DNA of 64,000 bases, taken from positions 23,092,364-23,156,363 of the forward strand of contig CM073322.1 in the NCBI GenBank assembly GCA_037043015.1, written 5' to 3'. The notes below the pieces were generated by a model, which did not search any database, was not told the origin of the DNA, and saw only the letters and a list, made by a program, of their open reading frames with translations. Below, in pieces: positions 48,136 through 59,505 of the stretch (positions within the stretch are counted from its first letter, which is position 1; each line of letters starts with the position of its first letter). The translations under genes were made by a program, and so were the position numbers. The DNA is from Bryum argenteum. Taxonomy: Eukaryota > Streptophyta > Bryopsida > Bryales > Bryaceae.

Positions 48136-49112
48136 TCAAGAATCATCTTCAGACTCCAAGGTATCGAGCAGCTCGTACTCCTCATATTCATCACCGACAG
48201 GCTGAAGAGCGGCTCCCAACTGCAAAGCACACGATGTGTTTAGTGGAGAGAAAAGCTACAATGGTGCTAATTTCACAAAGAGCAGGAACCTACTTGTGAG
48301 TCGACGTTCGCATTCTCGACACCATTAGCTTCTGTAGCAGTGATCGTTAGCTGTGTAGTTGTTGGAAGAGCAGAATCTGGAGGCAGTATGGAAACTGGTG
48401 GCACCATAGAAACTGGCGGCACTGTTGGAGCTAATTCCAAATGTAAAGCTTCAAGAAGTTCCACACCTGCTGCTTGGCCTCCCGTCTCCTCTCCCTGGTT
48501 CATAACAACCCTCCACATTGTAAGAGGAATAGGTATGAGATTTTTGCAATTGACAACGAGAGAGGTTCTGCCGCTTACATTTGTGCTTTGATTACTTGCT
48601 GCCTTTTGATTCAGTCTTTCAAGGGTGCGGACGTACACATCCTCTTCAACCTACAAAGAGACACGATCGTATAAATAAGAGCAGAGCAATCAAAAACGAC
48701 AAGAACACTCTTCGATTTGACGCAAACCTGAAGAAGGTGGAGCTCGTTCGAAATTCTCGACTGCAACTGTTGCATTGTCTCCGCTTCTGCCTGCAAAAAC
48801 CTGGATACATCCGCCATCACCATTAAATGTACACCACTCGTGAAACATACCCTTCCGATTTCTTAAACCCTACATCCTAATCCTATTGACCTTTTATTTA
48901 CAGTTTGAACCCAACATCTTAAGCTTCATGCTTAACAGATGAAAGTTGTTAAAAACAATAGATGGTGATCTTGCTCAGCATTGTAAAGATTACTAAGGCA
49001 ACGAATTTGATTCTAGAGACCGGATTCTAAAGACTAACCTGCTGAACATTCTTGTCAACTTAAATTAGGGGTCTCACCTCAGGAGTTCTGCGGGCGCGAG
49101 ATGCTGCTCCAT
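48136..49112 (-). CDS. Small coiled-coil protein with acidic C-terminus, function unknown
   Basis: Minus-strand exons 49112-49078, 48800-48728, 48650-48294 and 48219-48136 join in frame (182 residues). The N-terminal half is a coiled coil (RFLQAEAETMQQLQSRISNE, LHLLQVEEDVYVRTLERLNQ). A Pro/Thr-rich middle (PPVSMVPPVSILPPDSALP) follows, then an acidic end (GDEYEEYELLDTLESEDDS). Within exon 3, 48578-48495 has GTAAGC...CAG borders, is 84 nt and in frame; it is probably an intron, and removing it leaves 154 residues. No family name is offered. The exon structure, frame conservation and clean stop support a real plant gene. Confidence 0.65.
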
Positions 49113-49505
49113 AGCTATTGTTTTTCAAACACCGAAGATTCACGGGAATCCCATGATCGTAGACTGAATTAGGTGCTGCCTGCTCTAAAACTCGATCTCG
49201 TCATGGCCGATAAAAGCAGCTGTGAAAGCGACGATCTGCAAAACCCTTAAACCTTACAATCTGATGAAACTCCAATTCGATAGCGCAGAATTTAACTCGA
49301 ACAACCAATCACGCACTGTCGAATGCCGAACGCCGAAATTCGATTCGGAGCTTCGGAATTGCCCCAGGAAATCTGGTGTTTGCGATCAAAGGCAACACGA
49401 CGGACGTAGTTCTCGTTCAGCGACAGTCGTTTCGTTCGTCCAGTCTCTTTGGGCCAGTAAACATTCATTTGAAACGCTTCGGCTTTTAGATATGTACTCT
49501 ACATT

Positions 49506-49570
49506 GAGAGGTAGATTTAGGTAGATTTGAGAGAACCTACTGGACAATATAAATGGGACGGAGGGAGTAA
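49506..49570 (-). mobile_element. One-armed Stowaway-like remnant
   Basis: AGGTAGATTTGAGAGAACCT, TGGACAATATAAATGGGAC and GGAGGGAG followed by TA match one arm of the hairpin element at 28943-29044. The other arm is missing. Confidence 0.75.
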
Positions 49571-49765
49571 CTTTGCCTTAGAATATGGTTATTCAAATCA
49601 TACATATGCAACCTTTCCCTTTTATCGAGATTTATCTTTATGAGTTACCTAAATTTGAATATTTGTGTTTTGTTTCTTTATGATATGATTTTAGTTACGT
49701 ATATTGTGTGAGATGTACTTATAGTTTTTATGTTCCTATGGATTTCAAGGAAAAGAACGTGTCCA

Positions 49766-49896
49766 AGAAATCAGAGTTTTGTTCAATAGATGAGAACTAC
49801 CTTGATCTTAAGATATGGGTGAATTTGCCTCATCCTATATTGCAGCTTATTTTTTCTAGGCTTTGCATTTGTGATCTTCGTGTCACTATCGTCTGA
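49766..49896 (+). pseudogene. Possible F-box domain fragment
   Basis: The frame reads KIWVNLPHPILQLIFSRLCI then CDLR before a stop. W-x-NLPxPxLxLIFSRLxxxDL is the pattern of a plant F-box. Nothing upstream or downstream extends it into a gene. Evidence is short, so confidence is low. Confidence 0.35.
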
Positions 49897-51155
49897 AGAA
49901 ATCTCTCATGCCACCAAATGTTTGATCAATGCTTTTATTAAAAATTTCAAATGTTACTTTCCTCTATTGTAGTGCTACAAAGGTAAATAGATATTGGTAA
50001 TGTACATGATCTTGATAAGTGGATTACTTTGCACAAGAGTTGTTGAATAGTGTTGCAAACAAAAACATCAAATGTCATACCTTACTTTAGTGTTATAATT
50101 AATCAAATCGGATCACTAAATGTGTGAGCATGATACTTTTAAGGAAGGGGAAGAACTAACTAGAATGATGGACCCCGGGTGGTTCCAAGAGAAGATGGAG
50201 AGCATTCATTGCGATGGCAACCAAAATTGAACACCAATCTCAAAGTTGTTGAGAAATACTGTGATGTTTGAATTCTGATGTAAATAACCCTAAATTTTTA
50301 GATAACACTAATCAACAACTCTTGTTACTTAACATGAATCTCTCAATGATACAACAAGATTCTTGAATGAACAAATGTGTACAGCTTCTTAGGATGAAAT
50401 AGTCCCCAAAAGGTTCTAATTTCCTTTAACAAGGTCCAATAAAAGATTGTATTTGTACTCTGCAACAAAATAAGCTTTCATCATGAGTAGAATTATGGTC
50501 TAAGTAGATCACACAAGAACACCCATTACTAGCAATTTACACCCGTGGTAAATGTAAATTGTCAACATGGGTTTCCTCAACCCACCTTCCTTTCAATGCA
50601 TAGGAAAAAACAGAAAGAACTCATTGTATAGTGTAGACAATGCTAAATCCATGCATCTCCTTAAACCTCCCACTCTAGTTTCTTGCATACTTTCTAGATT
50701 TCATTCAAAAGGATATACCTCATGTGCGCATGGAACATGTGAACGGATTTAGGTAATGTGGTACATATCTCTAGTTTTTTTTTAGTTAATTCTATAAGTG
50801 CTTAGAAAATATCTCAAAAATTTGAAAACTTCTTCATTTCTTTATATCTGTAACTGAAAAATATTGATTCACATATTCCAAGTTTCCAACTGTACTGTAG
50901 TCCTTAAATGCACGGTTGTCTACCTTGTATGAATCCCAATCCAAACAGTGCTGCTCAGCATAACACCAAAGGATCACACGCACTTCCGAGCAAAAAGACA
51001 AATGTGAGGGGGATCAAAGAACTCATTGGGTGGAAAGCTGCCACTTTTTGTATTGCTAAATTAAGTCAGTGGATGCTAAAAGTGAGAAACCTGCTATGAC
51101 TAGTACCGTATTGACAAATACAAATTACAGGGAAAACAGGGAGTTTGCGATGGAA

Positions 51156-53427
51156 TCAACTGAAATCCTCATCGGCAGTGGGGATGTCTTCCAACTCGCG
51201 TTCGGGCTGAATCCATTTGCGGTCCTTGGTCATGACCAGGCCCTTGTTCTCTTGCTGCCACCAGCTCTCCGGCACGAAGTGGTGCGGCTTCAAAAAGTTG
51301 CAGCTCTTGTTCACAAGCGCTAGTTGCCGCCCGGTGGTGAGCTCGAATTTCCTTCCCTTACCTTGGTGGCCGTCAATCAGATGCAAGTACTGCTCCATGT
51401 TGTGCACATTCATCTTGTTCGCCCTGCCTGGGTCCAGGTACGGCGAGTCCAAGTTGTTCAGCTCCAACTCCGTCCCCACGTGAATGAAGGTGAACGGAAA
51501 CTGATCTATGATCTTCTCCAAAAATCGCGTCCCATCCGTGTTCTCGTTTATGAACAATCCCGGACAGCGAGGTACTATATCATTCACGTTCACTATCCGC
51601 AGCACCTGCAGCACCCCCACTTTATTCAGAGAGAATCCTTCTCAATTGTTTCAAGCTTTATCTCACGCCGACATGACAAAGCTAAGCCCTCATTGTAAAA
51701 GGATTCGTCAGCGTCACTGTAGTACGACAAAGCGCAGCTTGAGTTAATGTAAAGTATTCACGATCGACAGCTTAAGACAACGTGCTTTTGCCGCAGAAAA
51801 CGGAGCAATTAGGAGCAACTCTAAAAGACTGTTAAGGATTCGGAAAGTTGCGTTGGGGATTGGGAAGGGACCTTGACGTTGAGTTCCTTGAGACGGTCGC
51901 GGAAAGCGTCGTTGCCGACGCGCGGTCCAGCAAAGGAGTACACCGTCACGGGAATGGTTTTCTTGTCCTCGTCAAGGTCGACTGCCGGTGGGGCAGTTTG
52001 GTCTTCCCAATCTTCAGGGATGACGGCGTGATCTCCAGGAATGTTGAGTCCTGATTGAGCGATGTCGTAGGCGTTGATGGTGGCGAGCGCAGAGCCCAAG
52101 CTGTGGCCGCAGATGGTGATGCTCATCTCTTCGCCCTCGTACTTCTCCAGCAAACGCTTCAACTCTTTCAACACCTGCAGGACAGTCGGTTGGTCCACTT
52201 GTGAGTTGACGACAAATAACTCGAGGCTCACGCAGGCTGCGTGACAAGAGCCGTAACCGCTTCGCCAAAGACCGTGCAATAGAATTCTTGCAGGATGACA
52301 CGATATCTTCAGCCTCTGGAGATAGTACAAGCAGCAATCTACATGATTCGATAGGTTCAGCCGGGTCCCGATTCTTTCCCAAAAAGTGAGTAGATCACGA
52401 TACACCATACTGTACAAAATCTATGGACGAAATTCGAACGTATGTATTCCTGCGTAAGTGGTGACGACCCAATAGAGAGGTAACAGACGTCGCAGTTCAT
52501 GTACCTGTGTGCGCGCACTGGTCTTGTTGTATCGAGTTTTAGGGTTCTTGGAGGTGTACAGCCCCAGAAACCCCGTCTCTACTGTGATCGGAGGACCGAC
52601 TCTCTTCGTGTTGGGGCGCTTGTCCATGGCCGCCGGTGAGAGAGTTTGTTTCATGTTGGCCACCCACTCGCTGTTGCGAATGGTACCGCGCCACGCGATT
52701 ATGATGTCGCGGCGTCCCAACTGCTTGATCTTCTCTTCGTCTGTGCACACTGCTACGTATCTGCATTGCTAACCAAGTAATGGAGTTACTGGCTCTATTC
52801 CTTAGGATCGATGGGGTATGATTTTGAACCAGTGCAGTGCACTTACCCCATCCAATTGGAGTCTGTGCTCCAGGACTCCTTGCTACGGTCGCCAGCGGGT
52901 TTCTTGAGAAAGAAGGGCGCCTCCACGTTTGCGGTGGCATAGAAGTAGCGTGTAACTTCGTAGCCGGTCTTGAATAGCCCCACCTTATCAAACATCTTTG
53001 CCTTGTTGTAGCGGGCACTGCCGCAGTACTTCGAATGTTCATCGAAATCGAATGTGTCGTAAGTGGCTTGCACGAACTCCCCGTAGCGCAGAAGCTCCTC
53101 ACGCAGCGTCAGGTCCAGTGGGTCCAACAGACCTTCCCAGTCTTTCTCACCTGCTATCTCGCGCCATCGCCGCGCCAGGTCCTTGGGTGCCGGCTCATTG
53201 GCCACCTTCCCGTCGCTGGGATCGGTCGCAATCGTTTCCTGCTGCGACCTGCTGTTGCTGATTGCCGCACTCACCGCCAATCGTGAGCTTCTGGTGACTC
53301 CTCGTCTCGGGGCCGTCGGCACTACCACCGCCGATCCCCGGCTCCACACCGATTGGCTTACACCTAGAGGTTCCGTTTGCGGCTTCGGGGCCACGGCATG
53401 TGCCCCCATCAACGCACCCATCGACAT
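51156..53427 (-). CDS. Plastid phospholipase A1 (class I, DAD1/PLA1-I-like lipase)
   Basis: Four minus-strand exons (53427-52847, 52760-52505, 52174-51872, 51605-51156) give 529 residues. The nucleophile is Ser304 in GHSLG within MSITICGHSLGSALATINAY. The Asp is probably in VNDIVPRCPG and the His in YLHLIDGHQGKG. RRWREIAGEKDWEGLLDPLD, LREELLRYGEFVQATYDTFD, DIIIAWRGTIRNSEWVANM and VYSFAGPRVGNDAFRDRL are hallmarks of plant PLA1-I lipases. These cleave the sn-1 acyl chain of phospho- or galactolipids; DAD1 and DGL do so for jasmonate precursors. The first roughly 75 residues are Ser/Arg/Pro-rich, consistent with a plastid transit peptide. No lesions were seen. Whether the substrate is phosphatidylcholine or galactolipid cannot be told. 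Confidence 0.93.
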
Positions 53428-54544
53428 GGCGATCGATTAAGTTCGACGAATCACAGCAGAAGTACTCCTGCAGAACAAGCACATGTCACAAACAGCTTTA
53501 CACATCCTCACGGTTGTCTTAGGCCCTCGATACAGTGCATCTAAATCGAGATTGTCGATGAACATAGTGTGTTTACACAACATAGAAACCATTCAAGGTG
53601 AAGCATATATGTCTCTACACATACCACGATCGTGCACAGCTTGAAATATAATCAGATTGAAGCTAGACGGGAGCCGATCGTCGACTACATAGTATCGATG
53701 CTTACCTCAGATAGATGGATGACACGTGCTCACTCGGCACTTTGCGTCGAAGTCCTTGAAATCCTACTGCGAAGCGAGAAGGGCTGATGTGAGTGACCGA
53801 ATAACGCGCGATTCTTATTCTTAATGAAAATGGAAAACCCGTCCACGTGCGCGACGATGGGATCAGACGGCCAGGTACAGGGGGCTTCATCCGATCGTCG
53901 GAGAGGAGTGACACGAGAAAATCATGTGTCAGTAGCGAAGTCCGGGACTGGCTGCCCACTTCCGACCCAGATTCTTCTCGTGCCGGGGTTGGTCATTGAT
54001 AAGCCGTCGTCAGGGCAGCATTCAACATCAGCATCAGATTGTCGCATTCGAGCTCAGTTTCCACAACTCACCTACACTATTAGAATCATGCTCACTAACT
54101 TCGAATGATCTTTATCGGCACAACTGGAGCTTCCGTACAGTAGCCTGGATGGTATTTGATGGCAGCATTCACACAGCTGCCGTCTAATCTTGCACTCCAG
54201 GGCACGGCAGCTCCAGTCCAAGGCCACCTGGATGGTCTCCATTCCTGCCGATCAGGTGCCCTTTCTCTCTTCGCTAAAATTAGTATATGTCACTGTAATT
54301 AGTGCTAGCTACATACACAATTAGTGTTGGCAACATCAAATATGAAAAACAAAAGCAAGTATCAGTTAGGGTAAAAGTCATGGCACCTCTACATGTTGAT
54401 TACATCGTCAACTATGAATAATAGTGAACTTTGAAGTGAAGTAAAAATGACGAATTGATATTTAGAGTTATAATCTTGAGATATACATTTATAGCTGTAC
54501 ACTTGTAAATCATAAACAATTTGTGGGAAAGTTGCATAGAATTC

Positions 54545-54618
54545 GGATTGTGGGGAAATTATAAGAGGATTGAGATTGTGGGGAAATTATAAGAGGATTG
54601 AGATTGTGGGAAGGTGAC
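54545..54618. repeat. 28-bp minisatellite, about 2.6 copies
   Basis: The unit contains GATTGTGGGGAAATTATAAG followed by AGGATTGA, repeated head to tail. The third unit is partial. Confidence 0.88.
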
Positions 54619-55008
54619 TAGAGAGCTATAACTGTGGGGGGATTACGAGGAGCCTGATATGAAGAGAGAATTATAAGAAGGTACAAAATTAGGGGAGACA
54701 ATACAAAGTGGGGTTGTGGTAATATATGAAGTGTATTATACACAAATTCTTAATGATGATTACATGTATCAGTTGCTCTGATTCTCATCTATAAGTGTAT
54801 ATAACAATCTACTAAACAATTGAATCCTAGTTGCTTCCACATGAATATTAACATATTTTTGTAGAATAAGAAATATATAATTCAACTTGGCTTCACTTTC
54901 TTCTTAAATTACCAAAAAGCTAAAAAATTAAAAATAAATCAACATCTAAATCCCATTGAAAATAGGCTTACCTCCTTAACTCCTAATTTGTTTTACTCAT
55001 TGGTAGAA

Positions 55009-55067
55009 AAATAAAAAAAATAAAAAATAAAAAAAATAAAAATAAAAAAAAATAAAAATAAAAAATC
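55009..55067. repeat. A-rich low-complexity tract
   Basis: A runs broken by single T residues, giving a degenerate AAAAAT-type repeat. Confidence 0.9.
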
Positions 55068-55209
55068 TTCAAGAACGTTTCCTAAATGGAAACAAAGGTA
55101 AGTTAATTCACATCTCAATTGTTCAATCTTGTAGTATACATATTGTTCATAATGTGGGTCAAATATTGAGTCATGAGGCCTCATAGATTGCAAGATCATA
55201 ATGTAATAA

Positions 55210-56275
55210 ACCTCAATTCCATTAAAATGGCGGTATTCTTTGTGCCATTTTGCCAAATCCCTATGAGCCATTTTGGTCGCGTTCTAAAACCTGCCATTTT
55301 ACAAGCATATTTTTGAATTGAAGTTCATAAGTATTTATGCCTACAAAATGGCATGTTCATTAACCCCTAACTTTCCTTGAAACCCGAAACAGGTTTCTGC
55401 ACTTTCGGGCAGCCTAGATGAAGTAGTTAAGAGTAATATTTTTGCCTAAGATTTTTACTGGGTGCTCCTTATACTGCAAAGTGTATGTGGTAAAATTTGA
55501 ATAGCCAGATTCCAATTTTTAGACCTTCATGCAAAAAAGCTTAGGTTTCAAGTTGAAAAAGGGCAGCTTAAAATAGTAATTGTTTGAAATAATTTTTGGA
55601 AATATATTTATTACTAAATCACTACTCAAATTTCAAAGTGATCCAAGTCAAAAAGCTTACCAATTTTAGAAGGGCAGCCTCCAAAATTTTCAAAACCAAT
55701 CTTTGCAATGCCCAAAAAAACTTGGGAGACAAATTTTGGATGTTATGATCTCTCAAACGGTAAACATCCAACGGTCAAATTTTGGAACAACAATTAAAAA
55801 TAGTCTTAGGTGCAAGATCTTACATTTGGAAGTTTTAAAAAAGGAAAAACAATTCGTTCACACCCCCGGGAGTGCATAGAAGTATATAATTGGAGTTTTG
55901 AGGTTTCAAGCTCCCAAAAAACACCAAGGAAAGTTAGGGGTTAATATCACACATGTACTCTGTAATATCAAATTATTTCTGTAATATCACCAAAATTTTC
56001 ATAATATCACACATTTTTATGGTTTTTGACCTTTGGACATAGTCAAAGGGCAATATTTTTTGAATGTTTGTTCAAAAAGATCATTTTTTTTTTTAACATC
56101 AATTCAAAATATTTCATTGACTAGTAAATATTTCTGAACGGCCGTTCAAAAACATTATTGTTTTTGAAATGGGGTTGGAAATATTTACCTTATCAAGTCA
56201 AAAGTTGACAAAAACGAACATTATTTTTTTCAAATATTAAGCACTCCAAAAAGTGCCATTTTACCCAAAAAATTT
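55210..56275 (+). mobile_element. Family-E element carrying a nested family-F MITE
   Basis: The left end AACCTCAATTCCATTAAAAT matches the ends of the element at 27572-27848. The GTAATATCAC-rich interior continues after the nested insertion at 55364-55940. The right terminus is only partly recognisable (GTGCCATTTTACCC near 56255-56270), so the border is approximate. Confidence 0.55.
55364..55940 (-). mobile_element. Family-F TTAA-type MITE, intact ends
   Basis: A 577-bp element with a perfect 16-bp inverted repeat, CCCCTAACTTTCCTTG ... CAAGGAAAGTTAGGGG. It is flanked by TTAA at 55360-55363 and 55941-55944, and sits inside a family-E element. Homologous, more decayed copies are at 1-569, 8768-9047, 16747-17112, 26854-27451 and 37563-38300. 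Confidence 0.9.
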
Positions 56276-56693
56276 TGACTGCCCGGAGACCTCCAAACTA
56301 CTGTAAAACCGCTGGGAGAAGCAAGGTTAACCCTTAAAGGTCCTTTCACTCCTCAATGGGCAGCCCGAAATTGGATCACAACATCTTTAATTTGAACTTG
56401 GGCATCATGAATAGTGCAATTTTTGAACTTGGGCACCATGAATGAACCAATCAATGATGAGCTTGCAACCTCCTACAAGGTTATGTACAACCCCAACCTA
56501 CCTACCACAGTCCTTTCAAACCATAAAATCATACATACGAATTGTGATTTGAATTGTAAAATTTCACTTTTGGAATGCATCATAAGACGGTGACGAGTTT
56601 GACATCAAAATATAAGTGAAAAGTCGACTACAATGAGAGCTACAGAGAAGATTCTGTTGGAATCAATCCCCTCGGGCTTGCTTGGGCGTTTAA

Positions 56694-57546
56694 CCCTTAA
56701 CCCCTAAACGCCCAAGGGGGGGTAAAGCTCCTAACAATTGGTAATAATGCTGATTTTTTCAAAACTGCGTAAAAACAAATAAAAGATGAAAATGGAAAAT
56801 CCAACCGTAGGATCTTCTTTGGAGCATGGCAATTAGTATGACATCCGAGTTGCATGCCATTTGGAGATATGGATTTCAAGATCCATGCAAAAAAGGGGTG
56901 AAGATCACACCACCAAAACTTTCATGAAAAATCTCTTTCGCCCACTCTCACAAATTAAGGATCAAGGTTTTTACTATTTATCCAAGGACGGAGTAGAGTA
57001 AACACACCGAGGAGTTGAGCAAAAGAAATGGCGGATGAAAAATCGATGGGATGAAAGCGAGGTTGTGCACCAAAGACGGAGCCTCACATCCAGAATGTCG
57101 AAAAACGACACTGTGGGCCCTTAAGGGTTAAACGTCTAGCTATACGGATTGGGGGAGCCCAAAATTGGATCACAACATTTTTTGGACTTGGGCATCATGA
57201 ATAGTGCACTTTTTGAACTTGGGCATCATGAATAGTGCACTTTTTGAACCTGGGCATCATGAATAGTGCACTTTTTGAACTTGGGCATCATGAATGATCC
57301 AATCAATGATGAGCTTGCAACCTCCTACAAGGTTATGTACAACCCCAACCTACCTACCACAATCCTTTTAAAGCACAAATCACTCATACAAATTGTGATT
57401 TGAATCCTAAAATTTCACTTTTTAAATACATCACAAGAAGGTGACGAGTTTGACATCAAAATATAAGTGAAAAGTTGAGTACATTGAGTTTACAGAGAAG
57501 ATTATGTTGGAGACGGCCCCCTCGGGGCCGCTCAGACCTTTAAGGG
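56694..57546 (-). mobile_element. Family-B MITE copy 4 (middle of the nest)
   Basis: It starts CCC (56694-56696) after TTAA 56690-56693 and ends CAGACCTTTAAGGG at 57546 before TTAA 57547-57550. So it duplicated the TTAA inside copy 3's terminal repeat. Its own left terminal repeat is split after CCC-TTAA by a further element. The continuation ACGTCTAGCTATACGG starts at 57132 and matches copy 1 (CCGTATAGCCTGACGT, inverted). Three tandem copies of a 33-34 bp unit (TTGGGCATCATGAATAGTGC) lie near 57190-57290. Confidence 0.8.
56701..57127. mobile_element. Family-C TTAA-type element (innermost of the nest)
   Basis: It is flanked by TTAA 56697-56700 and TTAA 57128-57131, with ends CCCCTAAACGCCC and GTGGGCCCTTAAGGG. 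Its 427-bp interior is unrelated to family B. It interrupts the left inverted repeat of copy 4 exactly at that repeat's internal TTAA. Confidence 0.72.
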
Positions 57547-57553
57547 TTAAGGG

Positions 57554-57878
57554 TTTAGCTAACCGAGGATGGTGGGAGAGGAGGGATTTAGTGCCTCCAA
57601 GAGTCAACCACGAGGACTCTGGTTCGACCCGCACCTCCCCACTTGATGCATTAAAAAACCCTAAACAAATCACCTGCTACTGCCATGTGCAGATTTAAAA
57701 ACTAAAAATAAAAATAATGTTTGGTATCTGTGGGACACAACCAGAAACGCAATGAAAAACAAAGTACCGAGAAAAACATGTCCAAATCAAGAACAGAATA
57801 TTTAGTATCGTGAAAAGCGTGTCTCATATCAACCATGCTTGTGGTAAAAACATACAACCAGACTCCTTTTTGTTACAG
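57554..57878. other. Intergenic
   Basis: No gene. The sequence around 57590-57640 has a GGTTCGACCC phrase, but no tRNA cloverleaf can be drawn. Confidence 0.4.
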
Positions 57879-58101
57879 CTACACTAAATTTGATAATTAG
57901 TGTTAGATACACTATTTTACATAAACATGTTATAACGTTCTACTCTTGTTCAATAATTTTACCCACTATATTGGCCAAGATGGGGGTCCTTATCTAGTAT
58001 CAAAATCAATGCTCTTGGTAAACTTTTTTAAACAAAAGTAAAAACTTATAGCATTTTCAAATCTTATAATAATCTAACACCAATTATCAAATTTAGTGTA
58101 G
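57879..58101 (+). mobile_element. Family-I MITE copy 3
   Basis: A 223-bp element with ends CTACACTAAATTTGATAATTAG and, inverted, CTAATTATCAAATTTAGTGTAG-like sequence. The terminal repeat has diverged in parallel on both ends relative to copies 1 and 2, while the interior (GGGGTCCTTATC, GGTAAACTTTTTTAA) is conserved. This makes it a distinct subfamily. Confidence 0.78.
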
Positions 58102-58308
58102 CCTCAATGTAAAAACATTTATTTCATTTTTTAGGTGAAAGGTTGTTTTAGGCAAGGATATCATGAACCTAGCATCTTGCCATATTTGGGAATATTCTTG
58201 CCCACCTCGTAGATATATATCTTGAGTCTAGTTGAATAATCAGTAGATCTCGGAAAGTTTGTGTCCATTTTGATTTTTATGAATCAGCTAAACAAGATGA
58301 AGGTTATA

Positions 58309-58466
58309 AGGGCTCATTCCCATGTGAAACCGTCCCCGTAAAATTGAGAGGGTCTCCAAAAAGCATGACATTCTCATGTAAGCTAACCCGTAATTAGTTT
58401 TACATGAACCCATGGATAATATTTCAAGGGCTCGCCAAGGGGAGGTGGCAAGCCCTTGAAATATTA
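58309..58466. repeat. Family-M repeat ending in a hairpin
   Basis: It starts AGGGCTCATTCCCATGTG and is homologous to the start of the element at 58774. 58419-58466 is an inverted repeat with arms AATATTTCAAGGGCTCGCCA and TGGCAAGCCCTTGAAATATT and an 8-bp loop. Confidence 0.7.
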
Positions 58467-58773
58467 CAGACTCCCTCAATACAAAGATAGTGTGCGACAA
58501 AACCTGTATCCACACTTACGATTACTAAAATTACATGAAAATAAGCAAGTGGTGCAACAAAGCATTTGTCCTATTCATTGGCAATTTAACCTTAGAATGG
58601 GGTGACAATGCATAAGTAGGACAAATGCTTTGTCTGCAACCTGTTTATTTTCAAGCATGACGAGTCTCACACGGGAAGCAACTTGTACTTTGCACCTTGA
58701 AAAATAACATGTGAAAGAATACGAGCAGCTACATTGAAAATGCAGGGACGAGTCTTACTTGGGAAGGAACCTA

Positions 58774-59505
58774 AGGGCTCATTCCCATAAAAGACCCGTT
58801 TGGGTAAAACTCAAAAAAGCACGCCATTTCCATGCAACCCAACTCGTAATTAGTTTTACTAAAACCCGTAATATTCCAAGGACTTGTCAAGCCCTTGAAA
58901 CAAAAATAAAACCAATAGTACGAACTTGGAGGCTATGCCCTCTTGTCTTTGCCTTTTTGAGTATGAATTCTGTTTCTTCAACTACTACGGTCGAAGTACC
59001 CATAACCACCAACATAAGAAAATTCGCCCATTTGTAGCTCGTCTATTTATAGTGGGTAAATTTTTGGGGGTGGCAAGATAGTTTTTAGGAAGGTTTGTAA
59101 TTTTTAATATTTTTTTGTAAAACACATGAATCAATACATACAAATTTTCAAACAATAAAGTACTACAGGACCCGTAATCAGCCTATAGGGTATGCAAAAA
59201 CCACCTTAGTTGGTACAAATTTCCATTCATGATTCGACCCAAAACCACCAACAGTTTGATTGTTTTGATTGGTCAGTTTGAATTGAGTGTTGGGACAATG
59301 CTAGTTCAGGCTAGGTGCGGTTATGGGGAGACCTATAAGTTGATATTGGGGTGCTGGTGGTTTTAGGTACTTCTACCTTACTCCCTCAATTATTTTTTTC
59401 TTCTTAAATTTGGATATTGAGAGAAGACATGTGAATGGCCTTTCAGAATCTTCCCTTGACAGTGGCACATGATATTTCAAGGGCTTCTACATGGGAATGG
59501 GCCCT
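58774..59505. mobile_element. Family-M inverted-repeat element
   Basis: The left end AGGGCTCATTCCCAT and the right end ATGGGAATGGGCCCT (inverted) bracket 732 bp without a recognisable ORF. No clear target duplication is visible. Similarity to 58309-58466 shows it is repeated. Confidence 0.6.

Larger units (their letters stand above)
49113..51155. other. Intergenic, mostly AT-rich
   Basis: Contains the 5' flank of the coiled-coil gene (49113-49450), a one-armed Stowaway remnant (49506-49570) and a possible F-box fragment (49766-49896). Otherwise there is no gene, including 49900-51155. Confidence 0.45.
53428..55209. other. 5' flank of phospholipase gene and AT-rich intergenic DNA
   Basis: 53428-54250 is of mixed composition and includes the promoter of the phospholipase gene. 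After 54300 the DNA is AT-rich. It holds a 28-bp minisatellite (54545-54618) and an A-rich tract (55009-55067). No gene. Confidence 0.45.
56331..57553 (+). mobile_element. Family-B MITE copy 3 (outermost of a three-level nest)
   Basis: Left: TTAA (56327-56330) then CCCTTAAAGGTCC. Own sequence continues to the internal TTAA of its right inverted repeat (GGGCGT, then TTAA at 56690-56693). There a second element is inserted, and its last bases GGG (57551-57553) plus the degraded target TTTA lie beyond that insertion. The interior matches copies 1 and 2. Confidence 0.78.

Noticed and set aside
50908-51099. Small plus-strand ORF downstream of the phospholipase gene
   Set aside because: Short, no domain, and AT-rich flanks; not distinguishable from chance.
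57590-57640. tRNA T-loop-like GGTTCGACCC
   Set aside because: No D arm, anticodon arm or acceptor stem could be found at the right spacing.
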